From Paraburkholderia solitsugae (GTDB taxonomy: Bacteria; Pseudomonadota; Gammaproteobacteria; Burkholderiales; Burkholderiaceae): 64,000 nt of DNA. The DNA lies in contig NZ_WOEY01000079.1 in the NCBI RefSeq assembly GCF_013177695.1, positions 57,994-121,993 on the forward strand, in the 5' to 3' direction. Position numbers and translations under genes: made by a program. Shown here piece after piece: positions 35,838-44,362 of this stretch. Position 1 is the stretch's first letter. Each line of letters begins with the position of its first letter. A model generated the notes under the pieces. That model ran no database searches. It saw nothing but the letters and a program-made list of their open reading frames with translations, and was not told where the DNA came from.

Positions 35838-37505
35838 CTACGGCTCGCTTCGCGAGCGGATCGTCACAGCCGCCAACGCCGCGCCGGCCAGCGCACAAAG
35901 CGCCGACACCAGCGCTACCGCCCGCAGCGCCGTACCCAACGCCTCGGCCTGGGCCACGATCACTTTGGGCTGCGAAGCGCTTTGCGTGGCGGCGGGTGGC
36001 GCTGAGCCTGCATGCATGCCGGTTTGTGCCAGCCGCGCTGCCTGACGCGCCGCTTGCGGCATATTCAACGCATCGAGCCGCGCGTCGAGCGCCGCGTCGT
36101 GCGACCACACGAACACAATCCCGAGTACCGCGATCGCCAGCAGACTCGCCACCCTGGCGACGGCGTTATTGATGCCCGAGGCGACACCCGTACGCGCGGC
36201 GGACACCGACGTCATCACGGTCGTCGTCAGCGGGGCGACGGTAATTGTCATGCCGAGTCCGAGCACCACAAGCGCTGGAAAGAAGCCGCGCCAATATTCA
36301 CCGCGTACCCAGGGCAGCGCGAGCATCGCAAAGCCAATCGCTGCGATTCCCGGCCCAATGCCCAGCAGGGCCCGTGCGCCATAACGTCCCGTCAGGCCAC
36401 CGGTGAAACGCGACAACAGGCCGATTGTGACCGGCACCGGCAGCAGCGCGGCGCCTGCCTCGGTCGCGCTATAGCCATACGCGCGGATCAACGTGAACGG
36501 CAGGAAAAACAGTGCGCCACCCAGCCCAAAGTAGAGCAGCAGCGTGACGAGGTTGGCGCCAACAAAGTCGCGCGAATGGAACACGTCGAGCGGCATCATC
36601 GGATTGCGGGTCTTCGCTTCGAGCGCGACGAAGCCGGTCAGCACGAGCAGGCCGCCGAGGATCGACGCCAGCACCCAATGGTCGCCGAAGCCGTGCGCCG
36701 AGGCGCGGGTCAGGCCGTAGGTCAACGCGGCGAGCCCCGCGGCGGCTGCGACCGCGCCCGGCCAGTCGAGCCTGGGCAGCGTGTGCCCCGGGAGCGCGGC
36801 GTCTGGGTTGGATGGATTGTCTTCCTGCCGGCTATCCGGCACCGCGATGATCGCCAGCGCGATGGTTGCGCACGCAATCGGTACGTTCAGGAAGAAAATC
36901 GCCCGCCATGAAAACGCATCGACGAGCCAGCCGCCCGCCACCGGCCCTACCGCTGACGTAATCGCGCCGACACCGGCCCAAGTGCCGATCGCCTTGCCGC
37001 GCTCCTTGTCATCGAACACCGCGCCAATGATGGAGAGGCTGCTCGGAACCAGCAGCGCCGCGCCGATGCCTTGTGCGGCACGCGTCGCAATCAGGGCGCC
37101 GACACCCGGCGCGAGTCCGCAGCCGATCGAGGCCAGCGTGAACAAGCCAATCCCCGCGATAAACACGGTGCGCCGGCCGAGCTTGTCGCCGAGCGAGCCG
37201 CCCACCAGCACCAGCGAGCCGAGAAACAGCAGATATGCGTTGACCACCCACTGGATCGCCGCGACGCTCGCGCCCAGTTCGGTCTGGATCGACGGCAGCG
37301 CGACGTTGACCACGGAGCCGTCGATGAACGCCATGCTCGAGCCGAGGATGGTCGCGGCGAGCGCGAGCTTCTTGCGCCTGCACGGGTGTTCGAAGCTGGG
37401 AGGCTGCGCGTCGATGGCGAGCGCGTCGCACGGGCTCGCCTGGGCGGGGAGGACGGAGGAGGGGCGGCGCGCTAGCGCCGGAGCGTGCTGATCGGCCAAG
37501 TCCAC
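35838..37505 (-). CDS. MFS drug efflux transporter, DHA2 (EmrB/QacA) family
   Basis: A 555-aa transporter starting at GTG 37505 (GGGA upstream). Motif A-like GGSLGDKLGRR (residues ~100-112), motif C region GPVAGGWLVD and about 14 transmembrane helices, as expected for DHA2. SMAFIDGSVVNVALPSI is the usual helix 1 text. A C-terminal loop between the last two helices is Ala/Gln/Ser-rich. Likely proton-driven export of toxic compounds; no MFP or outer-membrane partner is adjacent. Confidence 0.92.
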   Translation of the reverse strand: MDLADQHAPALARRPSSVLPAQASPCDALAIDAQPPSFEHPCRRKKLALAATILGSSMAFIDGSVVNVALPSIQTELGASVAAIQWVVNAYLLFLGSLVLVGGSLGDKLGRRTVFIAGIGLFTLASIGCGLAPGVGALIATRAAQGIGAALLVPSSLSIIGAVFDDKERGKAIGTWAGVGAITSAVGPVAGGWLVDAFSWRAIFFLNVPIACATIALAIIAVPDSRQEDNPSNPDAALPGHTLPRLDWPGAVAAAAGLAALTYGLTRASAHGFGDHWVLASILGGLLVLTGFVALEAKTRNPMMPLDVFHSRDFVGANLVTLLLYFGLGGALFFLPFTLIRAYGYSATEAGAALLPVPVTIGLLSRFTGGLTGRYGARALLGIGPGIAAIGFAMLALPWVRGEYWRGFFPALVVLGLGMTITVAPLTTTVMTSVSAARTGVASGINNAVARVASLLAIAVLGIVFVWSHDAALDARLDALNMPQAARQAARLAQTGMHAGSAPPAATQSASQPKVIVAQAEALGTALRAVALVSALCALAGAALAAVTIRSRSEP

Positions 37506-37631
37506 TCCCGCGTGGATGAACGGCTTTCAGCATAGCAACGCCAGGCGGGATCCGATAGGCGGTTGCGATGTCCGGCGCTACGGGCCGCGGCAATATCCGC
37601 GGAGGTCTGCGCGCTCAGGCCGCCTGTCAGA

Positions 37632-39065
37632 TCAAACCAGCGACCGCGCGTGCCGCTCCGCCTCGTCGTCGGCGTCCGCGCCGTTGGCGTGCGACGCGCG
37701 CCCGGCCGCGGGTTCCTGATGCAGCCGGTTCGCATGGATCAGGCGATACAGGGTGGCCCGCGAAATGCCGAGCTCGGCCGCGGCCTCGGATAATCGGTAG
37801 CCGTGCCGCTGCAACGCGTGCTCAATGGCGTCCTTTTCGGCCTTGCTGCGGATCTCCGCCAGCGTCACTGCCGGCCCGTTTTCGGCTTCCGGCAGGCCGA
37901 GGTCGTTTGCCGTGATAAAGCGCCCCTCGCTCATCACCACGGCGCGGCGCACGCAGTTGATCAACTCGCGCACGTTGCCCGGCCACGGATAGTTCGACAT
38001 GGCGACGATCGCGTCGCTCGACAGGCCACGCAATTTGCGCGCCCCGTCCTGCCGGTACATGCTGAGCGCGTAGTTGGCGAGCAGCTTGATGTCGCCGCCG
38101 CGCTCGCGCAACGGGGGTTCGATGAGCCGCAGCACGCACAGGCGGTGATACAGGTCGGAGCGGAAGCGGCCGTCTTCGACGGCGCGGTCCAGATCGACGT
38201 GCGTCGCCGAAATCACCCGTACGTCGACCTTGATCGGCCCATTGCCGCCCAACCGTTCGATGGTGCCTTCCTGCAGGAAACGCAGCAGCACGGCCTGGCA
38301 TTCGTGCGGCATGTCGCCGATTTCGTCCAGAAACAGCGTGCCTTCGTTAGCGCTTTCGATCCGGCCGATCTTGCGCTGTAACGCACCGGTAAAGGCACCG
38401 CGTTCGTGGCCGAACAATTCGGCTTGCAGCAAGCTCGGCGGAATGGCTGCGCAATTGATCGCGACAAACGCCTGGCCGGCGCGCGGCGAGCGCTCATGAA
38501 TCGCACGGGCGGTCAGTTCCTTGCCGGTGCCCGATTCGCCGGCGACGAACACCGGCGCTTCGGTCGCGCTGCATTTGTCGATGCGCCGGTAGAGCTGCTG
38601 CATCGCCTCGCATTGCCCAACCATGCCGTGCCGGCCGAGCGATGGCTCCGGCGCGGCTGGCGGGTGCCGCAGGCTCGACAGCCCGTGCGCGTGGCCGAGC
38701 GCGAACACGAGCCGGTCGTTCAGCCAGGGCCGGGTAACGAAATCAAAGCAATAGTCGAGGATGAAGCGGCTGATCAGTTCGTTTTCCGCCTGGCCCGGCG
38801 CGATCTGCGCGACCCAATTGGTTTCGACTCGCCGCATGCAGGAGGCCAGCACGGACAAATGCTGGGACGTGCAGTCGCTGGGCAATTCGACGAGACCGAC
38901 CTTGATATTGCCGCGCTCGATCAGGCGTTCGGCAGTCGCCGTGTTCTTCGCGTGCATCACTTGCCAGCCCGATGCGGCCAGGAAGCTGGCGAGATCCTGA
39001 TCGGGCGAGTTCGACACGTATAGAACGGTGCGTTCGGTCTCGACAGGCGTGCAAGTCGTATTCAT
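37632..39065 (-). CDS. VpsR-like sigma-54 activator (degenerate receiver - AAA+ - Fis HTH)
   Basis: A 477-aa enhancer-binding protein. The N-terminal ~130 residues resemble the receiver-like domain of VpsR and related c-di-GMP-linked regulators (VLYVSNSPD, DYCFDFVTRPW) and show no standard phosphorylatable Asp pattern. The AAA+ domain has Walker A GESGTGKE (176-183), GAFTGA (223-228) and DEIGDMP (247-253), so sigma-54 contact is possible. A Fis-type HTH (LSEAAAELGISRATLYRLI) ends the protein. VpsR/BerB-type activators control exopolysaccharide; that role is inferred. The ATG at 39065 follows GGGGGT. Confidence 0.9.
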   Translation of the reverse strand: MNTTCTPVETERTVLYVSNSPDQDLASFLAASGWQVMHAKNTATAERLIERGNIKVGLVELPSDCTSQHLSVLASCMRRVETNWVAQIAPGQAENELISRFILDYCFDFVTRPWLNDRLVFALGHAHGLSSLRHPPAAPEPSLGRHGMVGQCEAMQQLYRRIDKCSATEAPVFVAGESGTGKELTARAIHERSPRAGQAFVAINCAAIPPSLLQAELFGHERGAFTGALQRKIGRIESANEGTLFLDEIGDMPHECQAVLLRFLQEGTIERLGGNGPIKVDVRVISATHVDLDRAVEDGRFRSDLYHRLCVLRLIEPPLRERGGDIKLLANYALSMYRQDGARKLRGLSSDAIVAMSNYPWPGNVRELINCVRRAVVMSEGRFITANDLGLPEAENGPAVTLAEIRSKAEKDAIEHALQRHGYRLSEAAAELGISRATLYRLIHANRLHQEPAAGRASHANGADADDEAERHARSLV

Positions 39066-39962
39066 GTTACCCCCGAATCGTTGCAACTCTCATAACGGCT
39101 CTTTGACGTACTGGACAGACCGGCAATGACAATTTCACGGTAGCGGCAATGGCGGGGGGCATGGTGCGGCCGTGCGAGCCGCGGGGTGCTACACATCGGA
39201 CAGGCGGTAGAACGGCGTTCAGCACTGAAACCGCCTGACTATTTCATCCCCGAATTACAAATATGCCGTTTTCTAGCTCGGTGGCCTGACATCGGCGCTC
39301 TACGTGGCGCATGGCTTAACGATAAGCGAAAGCGCATTCGAGCGCTATACAAACAAATCTGGATTCAGAAACGATTTTCTCGCGGCAACGCATGCGCTTC
39401 CCGTTCAAAAATAGCCAGTCAACCCCGGCTATGCGCGGTGTGCCACAGAGCGTTGCAAACCAGATTGTCGTCATCGCGCCGAGGACACCGCGCCTTCGGC
39501 TCGCGGTGTCTCAAGCTTGCGACATATTAGGCAACTGCTGCAATGGCTGTTTCGGGTCCCGAAGCATCGGCACATTTGACCGGGTCACGCCGCCCAGGCG
39601 CGGCCGGATGCGGTTCGATGAGGATCGCGTCCAGTCATGCAAACAGGTCGATCCCTCTGCAACGCGCTAACGGGTGAATCCGTCGTGTGTCGAATCCGAA
39701 TCAACCTGTGACGCAATGCTTGGTCTGGCACGGTGCGGCGCAGCAACAATCGCCACGCGGCAAGGGATTGAGGGTGCATGGCACAGCCATTGCCTTAGGA
39801 GCTTCACAAGCAAATGCATTGCCACAGGTTCCTGAAGCACGGGGAAAGCAGACGGAGCCCGGCGGCAAACATTAGCTTCGTAAGCACGGCCGGGGTAGCC
39901 AATGTGTCTTACGAGGGTGCGGCGGGGCCACTGAAAAACGGACGTCAAAAAAAACGGGGCAA

Positions 39963-39987
39963 ATGGCCGATACGAAGTATCGGCCAT
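39963..39987. repeat. Perfect inverted repeat (11-3-11)
   Basis: ATGGCCGATAC / GTATCGGCCAT with a GAA loop. Read on the minus strand, the stem is followed by TTTGCCCCG and then eight T residues, so it could act as a terminator in that direction. Because of the symmetry, short frames starting MADT begin on both strands here, which I regard as accidental. Confidence 0.6.
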
Positions 39988-40227
39988 TCGTCACCGGACG
40001 ACGTGAAGCACTGATCCCGCCACTTTTTCCGTCAAGCTGGACGGATTCGGGGTTGATGGGCGAAGTTGATGGCCGTAGCGACAGATATCGTGCTCGTGCA
40101 ATTCGCGAGCGCACGTCAGGCAGAACAGGGAAGGGGCGCGTACGGTCAGGATCGGCCGGCGCGAAAGCAGCGGGGAGGAATGGTCAGAGCCTCCATAGAG
40201 GGGCATAGGTTACGAGGTGAACGGGGT

Positions 40228-40257
40228 GCCGTGCCCGCGCGTTAGCGCGGGCACGGC
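40228..40257. repeat. Very stable perfect hairpin (13-4-13)
   Basis: GCCGTGCCCGCGC / GCGCGGGCACGGC with a GTTA loop, 46 bp before the start of the 95-aa gene. There is no T tract, so it is not an ordinary terminator; it could shape the leader RNA or bind a protein. Confidence 0.6.
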
Positions 40258-40303
40258 TTACCCGGGCGCGGCCTTGAAAATGACTCACCATTCGGGGGTT
40301 GTC

Positions 40304-40591
40304 ATGAAAACAATCAGCAAGCCGGCCGCATCGCGGCTGGCCCACCACACCGAGGCGCATGGCGCCGGTCTCTCATATCGGCGTCACTTTGCGCGGCAGC
40401 AGCCATTGTTCGCCGCGCCGTCGGTGGATCTGCTCACGCTGGTGATCGCCGAGGCGATAAAGCGCAAAGCGCAGCCCGAGATTCAGCGCGACGTGCTGCG
40501 CGACGCGATCTATGAGATCCCCGTTTCGCCCGAACGACGCCAGGATCGCGGTGCGGACACCTATCCATCCGACCCCGACGACTACGTCTGA
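40304..40591 (+). CDS. Small conserved-looking protein upstream of CpaE-like gene
   Basis: A 95-aa frame from ATG 40304 (MKTISKPAAS). It is hydrophilic with no signal peptide or membrane segment; the middle (VDLLTLVIAEAIKRKAQPEIQRDVLRDA) should form helices and the C terminus is acidic (YPSDPDDYV). I do not recognise the family. It lies 62 bp before the CpaE-like gene in the same direction, so an operon is likely. Position resembles small BcsR-like genes ahead of BcsQ ATPases, but no sequence match is claimed. Confidence 0.55.
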   Translation: MKTISKPAASRLAHHTEAHGAGLSYRRHFARQQPLFAAPSVDLLTLVIAEAIKRKAQPEIQRDVLRDAIYEIPVSPERRQDRGADTYPSDPDDYV

Positions 40592-40653
40592 ATGTCGGCT
40601 CTCATTGACGCGGCCTTTCTAACTGAAAGGCCTCGGGCCGGTGGAGCCCCGAC

Positions 40654-41856
40654 ATGATCGATATTTTCCTGATTTCGTCCAGCGCGGAGCGTGCGCCGCA
40701 GATCGCCGCGCACCTCGCGCAAAGCGGTGTGGTGTATCGCTTGCGCACCGCTTACTGCACGGTACGGCAGTTGGGCATGCACGCCCGCGCAATAAGGAGT
40801 GCCGATCTGCTGATCGTCGACGATGTCGATCTGAGCGCGCGCGAACTGGACGGCGTCGAAGAGGCGCTGGCCTGCTCGCCGGCGTTGAATTGCATACTGG
40901 TCACGCCGGAGCCGTCCACCGCCTTGCTGACCGCGGCGATGCGTGTCGGCGTGCGCCACGTGTTGCCATGGCCGCTCGATGCCTGCGAGATCGCCGCCGC
41001 GCTCACGCAGATCGCCGCGAAAAAAAGCGCGGGCGTGCGCCGTGCCGGGCGGGTCGTCTCGCTTGTCTCGTGCAAGGGCGGCAGCGGCACGACGCTGATT
41101 GCCGTGAATCTCGCCTGGTCGCTTTCCGCATTGCGCCACCGGCGCGTGTTGCTGATCGATCTCAGCCAGCAATTCGCCGATGCCAGCCTGCTCATGGCCG
41201 ACAAGCCGCCGCCCGTAACGCTTGCCGATCTGTGCTCGCAGATCGACCGCCTCGACGCCGCGTTGCTGGACGCCTGTGTGATGCATGTCCACGCCAACCT
41301 CGACGTGCTGGCGGGCGCCGGCGACCCGCTCAAGGCAGCCGGGTTGCTGCCCGCGCAACTGGAGCAGATTCTCGTGCTGGTGCGCGAGCGGTACGACGCG
41401 GTGCTGATCGACATCGGCCAGAGCCTCAATCCACTGACGATCCATGCACTCGATTACAGCGACGCAATCTGTATGGTGGTGCGGCAGAACCCGCTTTACC
41501 TGCACGGCGGGCGCCGGATGCTCGATATTTTCAAGGAACTGGGTTATCCGCCCAACAAGGTGCGGGTCGTGGTGAATCAATACGACAAGAACGCGCGCAT
41601 CAACCTGGCGACGCTCGAACAGACCCTCGGCGCGAAGGTCGCGCACCAGCTTCCGCGTGACGAAAAACAGGCCAACGAGGCGCTCAACCGCGGCGTGCCG
41701 CTCGTCACCTCCGCCCACGACAGCGCGCTGGCGCAAGGCATCTGCCTGCTCGCCGACATGCTGTGGCCGGCCATCGCCGAGCCCCGCAAAGGCATGCTCG
41801 GCCGCCTGTTCGCGACGCGGCCGCAGGTGCCGCCCCGGCTGAAGCCCGGTCACTGA
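40654..41856 (+). CDS. CpaE/TadZ-like MinD-family ATPase, orphan
   Basis: A 400-aa protein: a receiver-like domain without an evident phosphoacceptor pattern (residues 1-120), then a ParA/MinD ATPase with deviant Walker A KGGSGTT (141-147), LIDLSQQFADAS and VLIDIGQSLNP. This two-domain layout is that of CpaE/TadZ, which localises Tad pilus machinery. No cpa/tad or bcs genes are adjacent, so its partner system is unknown; polar localisation of a c-di-GMP-linked surface structure is a possibility. Confidence 0.87.
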   Translation: MIDIFLISSSAERAPQIAAHLAQSGVVYRLRTAYCTVRQLGMHARAIRSADLLIVDDVDLSARELDGVEEALACSPALNCILVTPEPSTALLTAAMRVGVRHVLPWPLDACEIAAALTQIAAKKSAGVRRAGRVVSLVSCKGGSGTTLIAVNLAWSLSALRHRRVLLIDLSQQFADASLLMADKPPPVTLADLCSQIDRLDAALLDACVMHVHANLDVLAGAGDPLKAAGLLPAQLEQILVLVRERYDAVLIDIGQSLNPLTIHALDYSDAICMVVRQNPLYLHGGRRMLDIFKELGYPPNKVRVVVNQYDKNARINLATLEQTLGAKVAHQLPRDEKQANEALNRGVPLVTSAHDSALAQGICLLADMLWPAIAEPRKGMLGRLFATRPQVPPRLKPGH

Positions 41857-42018
41857 GCCCATCCGACCGCTGGGCCTCGCTCGCCCGCATTAGAGCCCGG
41901 CGCCCGTGGCATGATATGGACATCCGGCCGATGCGACTGCTACGCTGCGGTACTAACGGACCGGAAGCCTTCACGCAGCGGGCTTGAAGAATAATTCGCA
42001 TATCGAAATGAGCATCCC

Positions 42019-42756
42019 ATGACAAAGACCACACCCTCGCGGGAATTCGATACTGAGGGTTGTCTCCAGGATGACACGATTGGCGGCCCGGCGGGCGCAG
42101 TCCCTTGCGCCGACAGTCGAGACGCTGTGATGCCGGCGAGCGGCTTGCGCGAGGCGTCGATCGAAATCCTCGCACGCAGTGCCGCGGCGCTCATGCTGAG
42201 CATCTTTACTTACTCGGCCGTCAGGCAATGGCTCGCGGCGCCCACCCGCATCACCTTGTTGCTGCTCGTGGTGAGCGCGTTCATGACCCTCGGTTTGTCG
42301 CTATTTGCGCGGGTGCCCATCAAACGTGACTGGACGCCTTTCGCTTTCATCTGCTCGGTGGGTGGGACGTTCTATTTTCTTGCCGTGCGGCTTTCGCCCG
42401 GCACCCAGCTCATTCCCGAGGTGGCCGGCGCGGCGTTGCAACTGCTGGGGATTGGCTGGCAACTGTTCGCGAAGGTGTCGCTGCGCAGGTCCTTTGGCAT
42501 TTTGCCCGCCAATCGCGGGGTGGTGTCTCGCGGGGCTTACCGGTTCGTGCGCCACCCCATGTACCTGGGGTATTTCGTTACGGATATCGGCTTTTTGCTG
42601 GCGAACTTCGGGATTCAGAACGTGATTGTTTACGGATGCCAGTTTGCGCTGCAGGTTGGGCGCATTGTGCGGGAGGAGCGGCTCCTGTCCAACGACGAGC
42701 AGTATCGGGCTTACAGGTGTAAGGTGCGGTGCCGGGTGATTCCCGGCGTGTTTTGA
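42019..42756 (+). CDS. Isoprenylcysteine/phospholipid methyltransferase-like membrane protein
   Basis: A 245-aa protein with an N-terminal soluble tail of ~45 residues and about five membrane segments. The C-terminal part has the ICMT/PEMT signature RGAYRFVRHPMYLGYF (His-Pro near residue 181) and the EE of VREERLL that binds S-adenosylmethionine in this superfamily. Substrate unknown (lipid or small amine). Stands alone. Confidence 0.85.
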   Translation: MTKTTPSREFDTEGCLQDDTIGGPAGAVPCADSRDAVMPASGLREASIEILARSAAALMLSIFTYSAVRQWLAAPTRITLLLLVVSAFMTLGLSLFARVPIKRDWTPFAFICSVGGTFYFLAVRLSPGTQLIPEVAGAALQLLGIGWQLFAKVSLRRSFGILPANRGVVSRGAYRFVRHPMYLGYFVTDIGFLLANFGIQNVIVYGCQFALQVGRIVREERLLSNDEQYRAYRCKVRCRVIPGVF

Positions 42757-42850
42757 CGCGTTATGGTGTAGTTTGGCCTATGGCGTAAGGGGCAAGACCC
42801 CCAGCCTGCCTGATTACCCTTGAGAGAGCCGCACGCGCGCAGCATCATCC

Positions 42851-44293
42851 ATGCAAAACGATATCAAGCCGTTCAACGACATGGCGTCGATCCTGTCCAA
42901 TCCGATCCTCAACACGGATTCGTACAAGGCGTCGCACTACCTGCAATATCCGCCGGAAGCGTCGGCGATGTTTTCATACATCGAGTCGCGCGGCGGGCGC
43001 TATGACCGCACGCTGTTCTTCGGCCTTCAGATGTTGATCAAGGAATATCTGTGCCGTCCCATTACGCCGGCCATGATCGGGCAAGCAAAGGCGTTTTTCG
43101 CGGCGCATGGCGAGCCGTTCAACGAAGCCGGCTGGCGCTACGTCGTCGAGCACTATGCGGGTTATCTGCCGGTGCGGATTCGTGCGGTACCAGAAGGCTC
43201 GGTCGTGCCCACGCACAACGTTCTGGTCACGGTTGAATGTGACGATCCCCAGGTGTTCTGGCTGACCTCGTATCTGGAAACGATGCTGATGCGTGTGTGG
43301 TATCCGATTACGGTTGCGACGCAAAGTTGGCATCTGCGCAAGACGATTCGCGCTTATCTGGAGAAGAGTAGCGACGACCTCACGCAATTACCGTTCAAAC
43401 TGCACGATTTCGGTGCGCGCGGCGTCTCGAGTGCGGAGTCGGCTGCGATCGGCGGTGCGGCGCATCTCGTCAGTTTCATGGGCTCGGATACGGTGCTTGG
43501 GGTGGTTGCGGCGAACCACTACTACAACGAAGCGATGGCGGCGTTTTCGGTGCCGGCCGCGGAGCACAGCACGATCACGTCATGGGGGCGCGAGCGTGAA
43601 ACCGAAGCATTCCGCAACATGATCACGACGTTCGGCAAGCCGGGGGCGATCGTTTCGGTGGTGTCCGATTCCTACGACCTGTTTGCCGCGCTCGAGGTAT
43701 GGGGCACGGAGTTGAAGCAGGCGGTGCTCGATTCTGGGGGCACCCTGGTGATCCGGCCAGATTCCGGCGATCCGCGCACGATTGTCCTGCAGACCCTGCG
43801 GGCGCTCGAGGCGTCGTTCGGTTCGACGGTGAACAGCAAGGGGCGGCGCGTGCTCAACAGCGTGCGCGTGATTCAGGGCGACGGCGTGAATCCGGATTCG
43901 ATTGAGGCGATCCTGGCGGGCATGGACGAGGCCGGTTTTGCGGCGGACAACATCGTCTTCGGCATGGGCGGTGCGTTGCTGCAGCAGATCAACCGCGATA
44001 CGCAGCGGTTCGCCATGAAGTGTTCGGCCATCCGGCTTGGGGATGAATGGCACGACGTACACAAGGACCCGGTCACGGATGCCGGTAAGCGCTCGATGAA
44101 AGGGCGGCTGACGTTGCTGGTGAATCGTCACACAGGCGAGTATCGGACGGCGACGCTGCCGCTGGCTTGGGATGACCGTACCGTGGAAGGCGATTGGGAC
44201 GAAGCGCTCGTCACTGTGTTTGATTCTGGAAAATTGCTGGTCGACGTCGCGTTTTCTGAGGTCAGGAAGTGGGCTCACGCGGGCGAGGGTTAG
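42851..44293 (+). CDS. nadV: Nicotinamide phosphoribosyltransferase NadV
   Basis: A 480-aa NAMPT-type enzyme: NTDSYKASHY (residues 21-30), HDFGARGVSS, DSYD, the phosphate site VIRPDSGDP and GMGGALLQ are all recognisable. It converts nicotinamide and PRPP to NMN, allowing direct nicotinamide salvage to NAD. No nadM or nudix gene lies beside it in this window. A dyad at 44305-44330 separates it from the convergent transporter gene. Confidence 0.93.
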   Translation: MQNDIKPFNDMASILSNPILNTDSYKASHYLQYPPEASAMFSYIESRGGRYDRTLFFGLQMLIKEYLCRPITPAMIGQAKAFFAAHGEPFNEAGWRYVVEHYAGYLPVRIRAVPEGSVVPTHNVLVTVECDDPQVFWLTSYLETMLMRVWYPITVATQSWHLRKTIRAYLEKSSDDLTQLPFKLHDFGARGVSSAESAAIGGAAHLVSFMGSDTVLGVVAANHYYNEAMAAFSVPAAEHSTITSWGRERETEAFRNMITTFGKPGAIVSVVSDSYDLFAALEVWGTELKQAVLDSGGTLVIRPDSGDPRTIVLQTLRALEASFGSTVNSKGRRVLNSVRVIQGDGVNPDSIEAILAGMDEAGFAADNIVFGMGGALLQQINRDTQRFAMKCSAIRLGDEWHDVHKDPVTDAGKRSMKGRLTLLVNRHTGEYRTATLPLAWDDRTVEGDWDEALVTVFDSGKLLVDVAFSEVRKWAHAGEG

Positions 44294-44304
44294 TCGGGTG
44301 TTGG

Positions 44305-44330
44305 GATTTAGCCGCGTTGACGGCTAAATC
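44305..44330. terminator. Dyad between convergent genes, possible terminator
   Basis: Perfect 10-bp stem GATTTAGCCG / CGGCTAAATC with a 6-nt loop, between the nadV stop and the end of the fused transporter gene. No T tract, so termination is only plausible. Confidence 0.5.
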
Positions 44331-44362
44331 GTCATGCCGCTGCGGGAGCTAAAACAAACGTG

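Larger units (their letters stand above)
39066..40303. other. 1.24-kb gene-poor region with hairpins
   Basis: Lower and uneven GC and short overlapping frames in all directions, none with a family resemblance, coding bias or ribosome site I trust. It contains a hairpin at 39483-39510, a perfect one at 39963-39987 next to an A8 run, and a very strong one at 40228-40257. It may hold degraded mobile-element DNA, a small RNA, or long regulatory regions for the VpsR-like and CpaE-like genes. Confidence 0.5.

Noticed and set aside
39187..39530. Plus-strand frame starting MLHIGQAVERR
   Set aside because: No ribosome site, codon bias or recognisable domain; region looks noncoding.
39991..40206. Minus-strand 71-codon frame with CxxC...C text (LTCARELHEHDIC)
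   Set aside because: Zinc-ribbon-like spacing, but no start signal, no family recognised and surrounding DNA lacks coding bias; may belong to a decayed repeat.
42757..42850. Possible riboswitch before nadV
   Set aside because: GC-rich leader with a short stem around GGGGC/CCCCC, but no match to a riboswitch core I can recognise.
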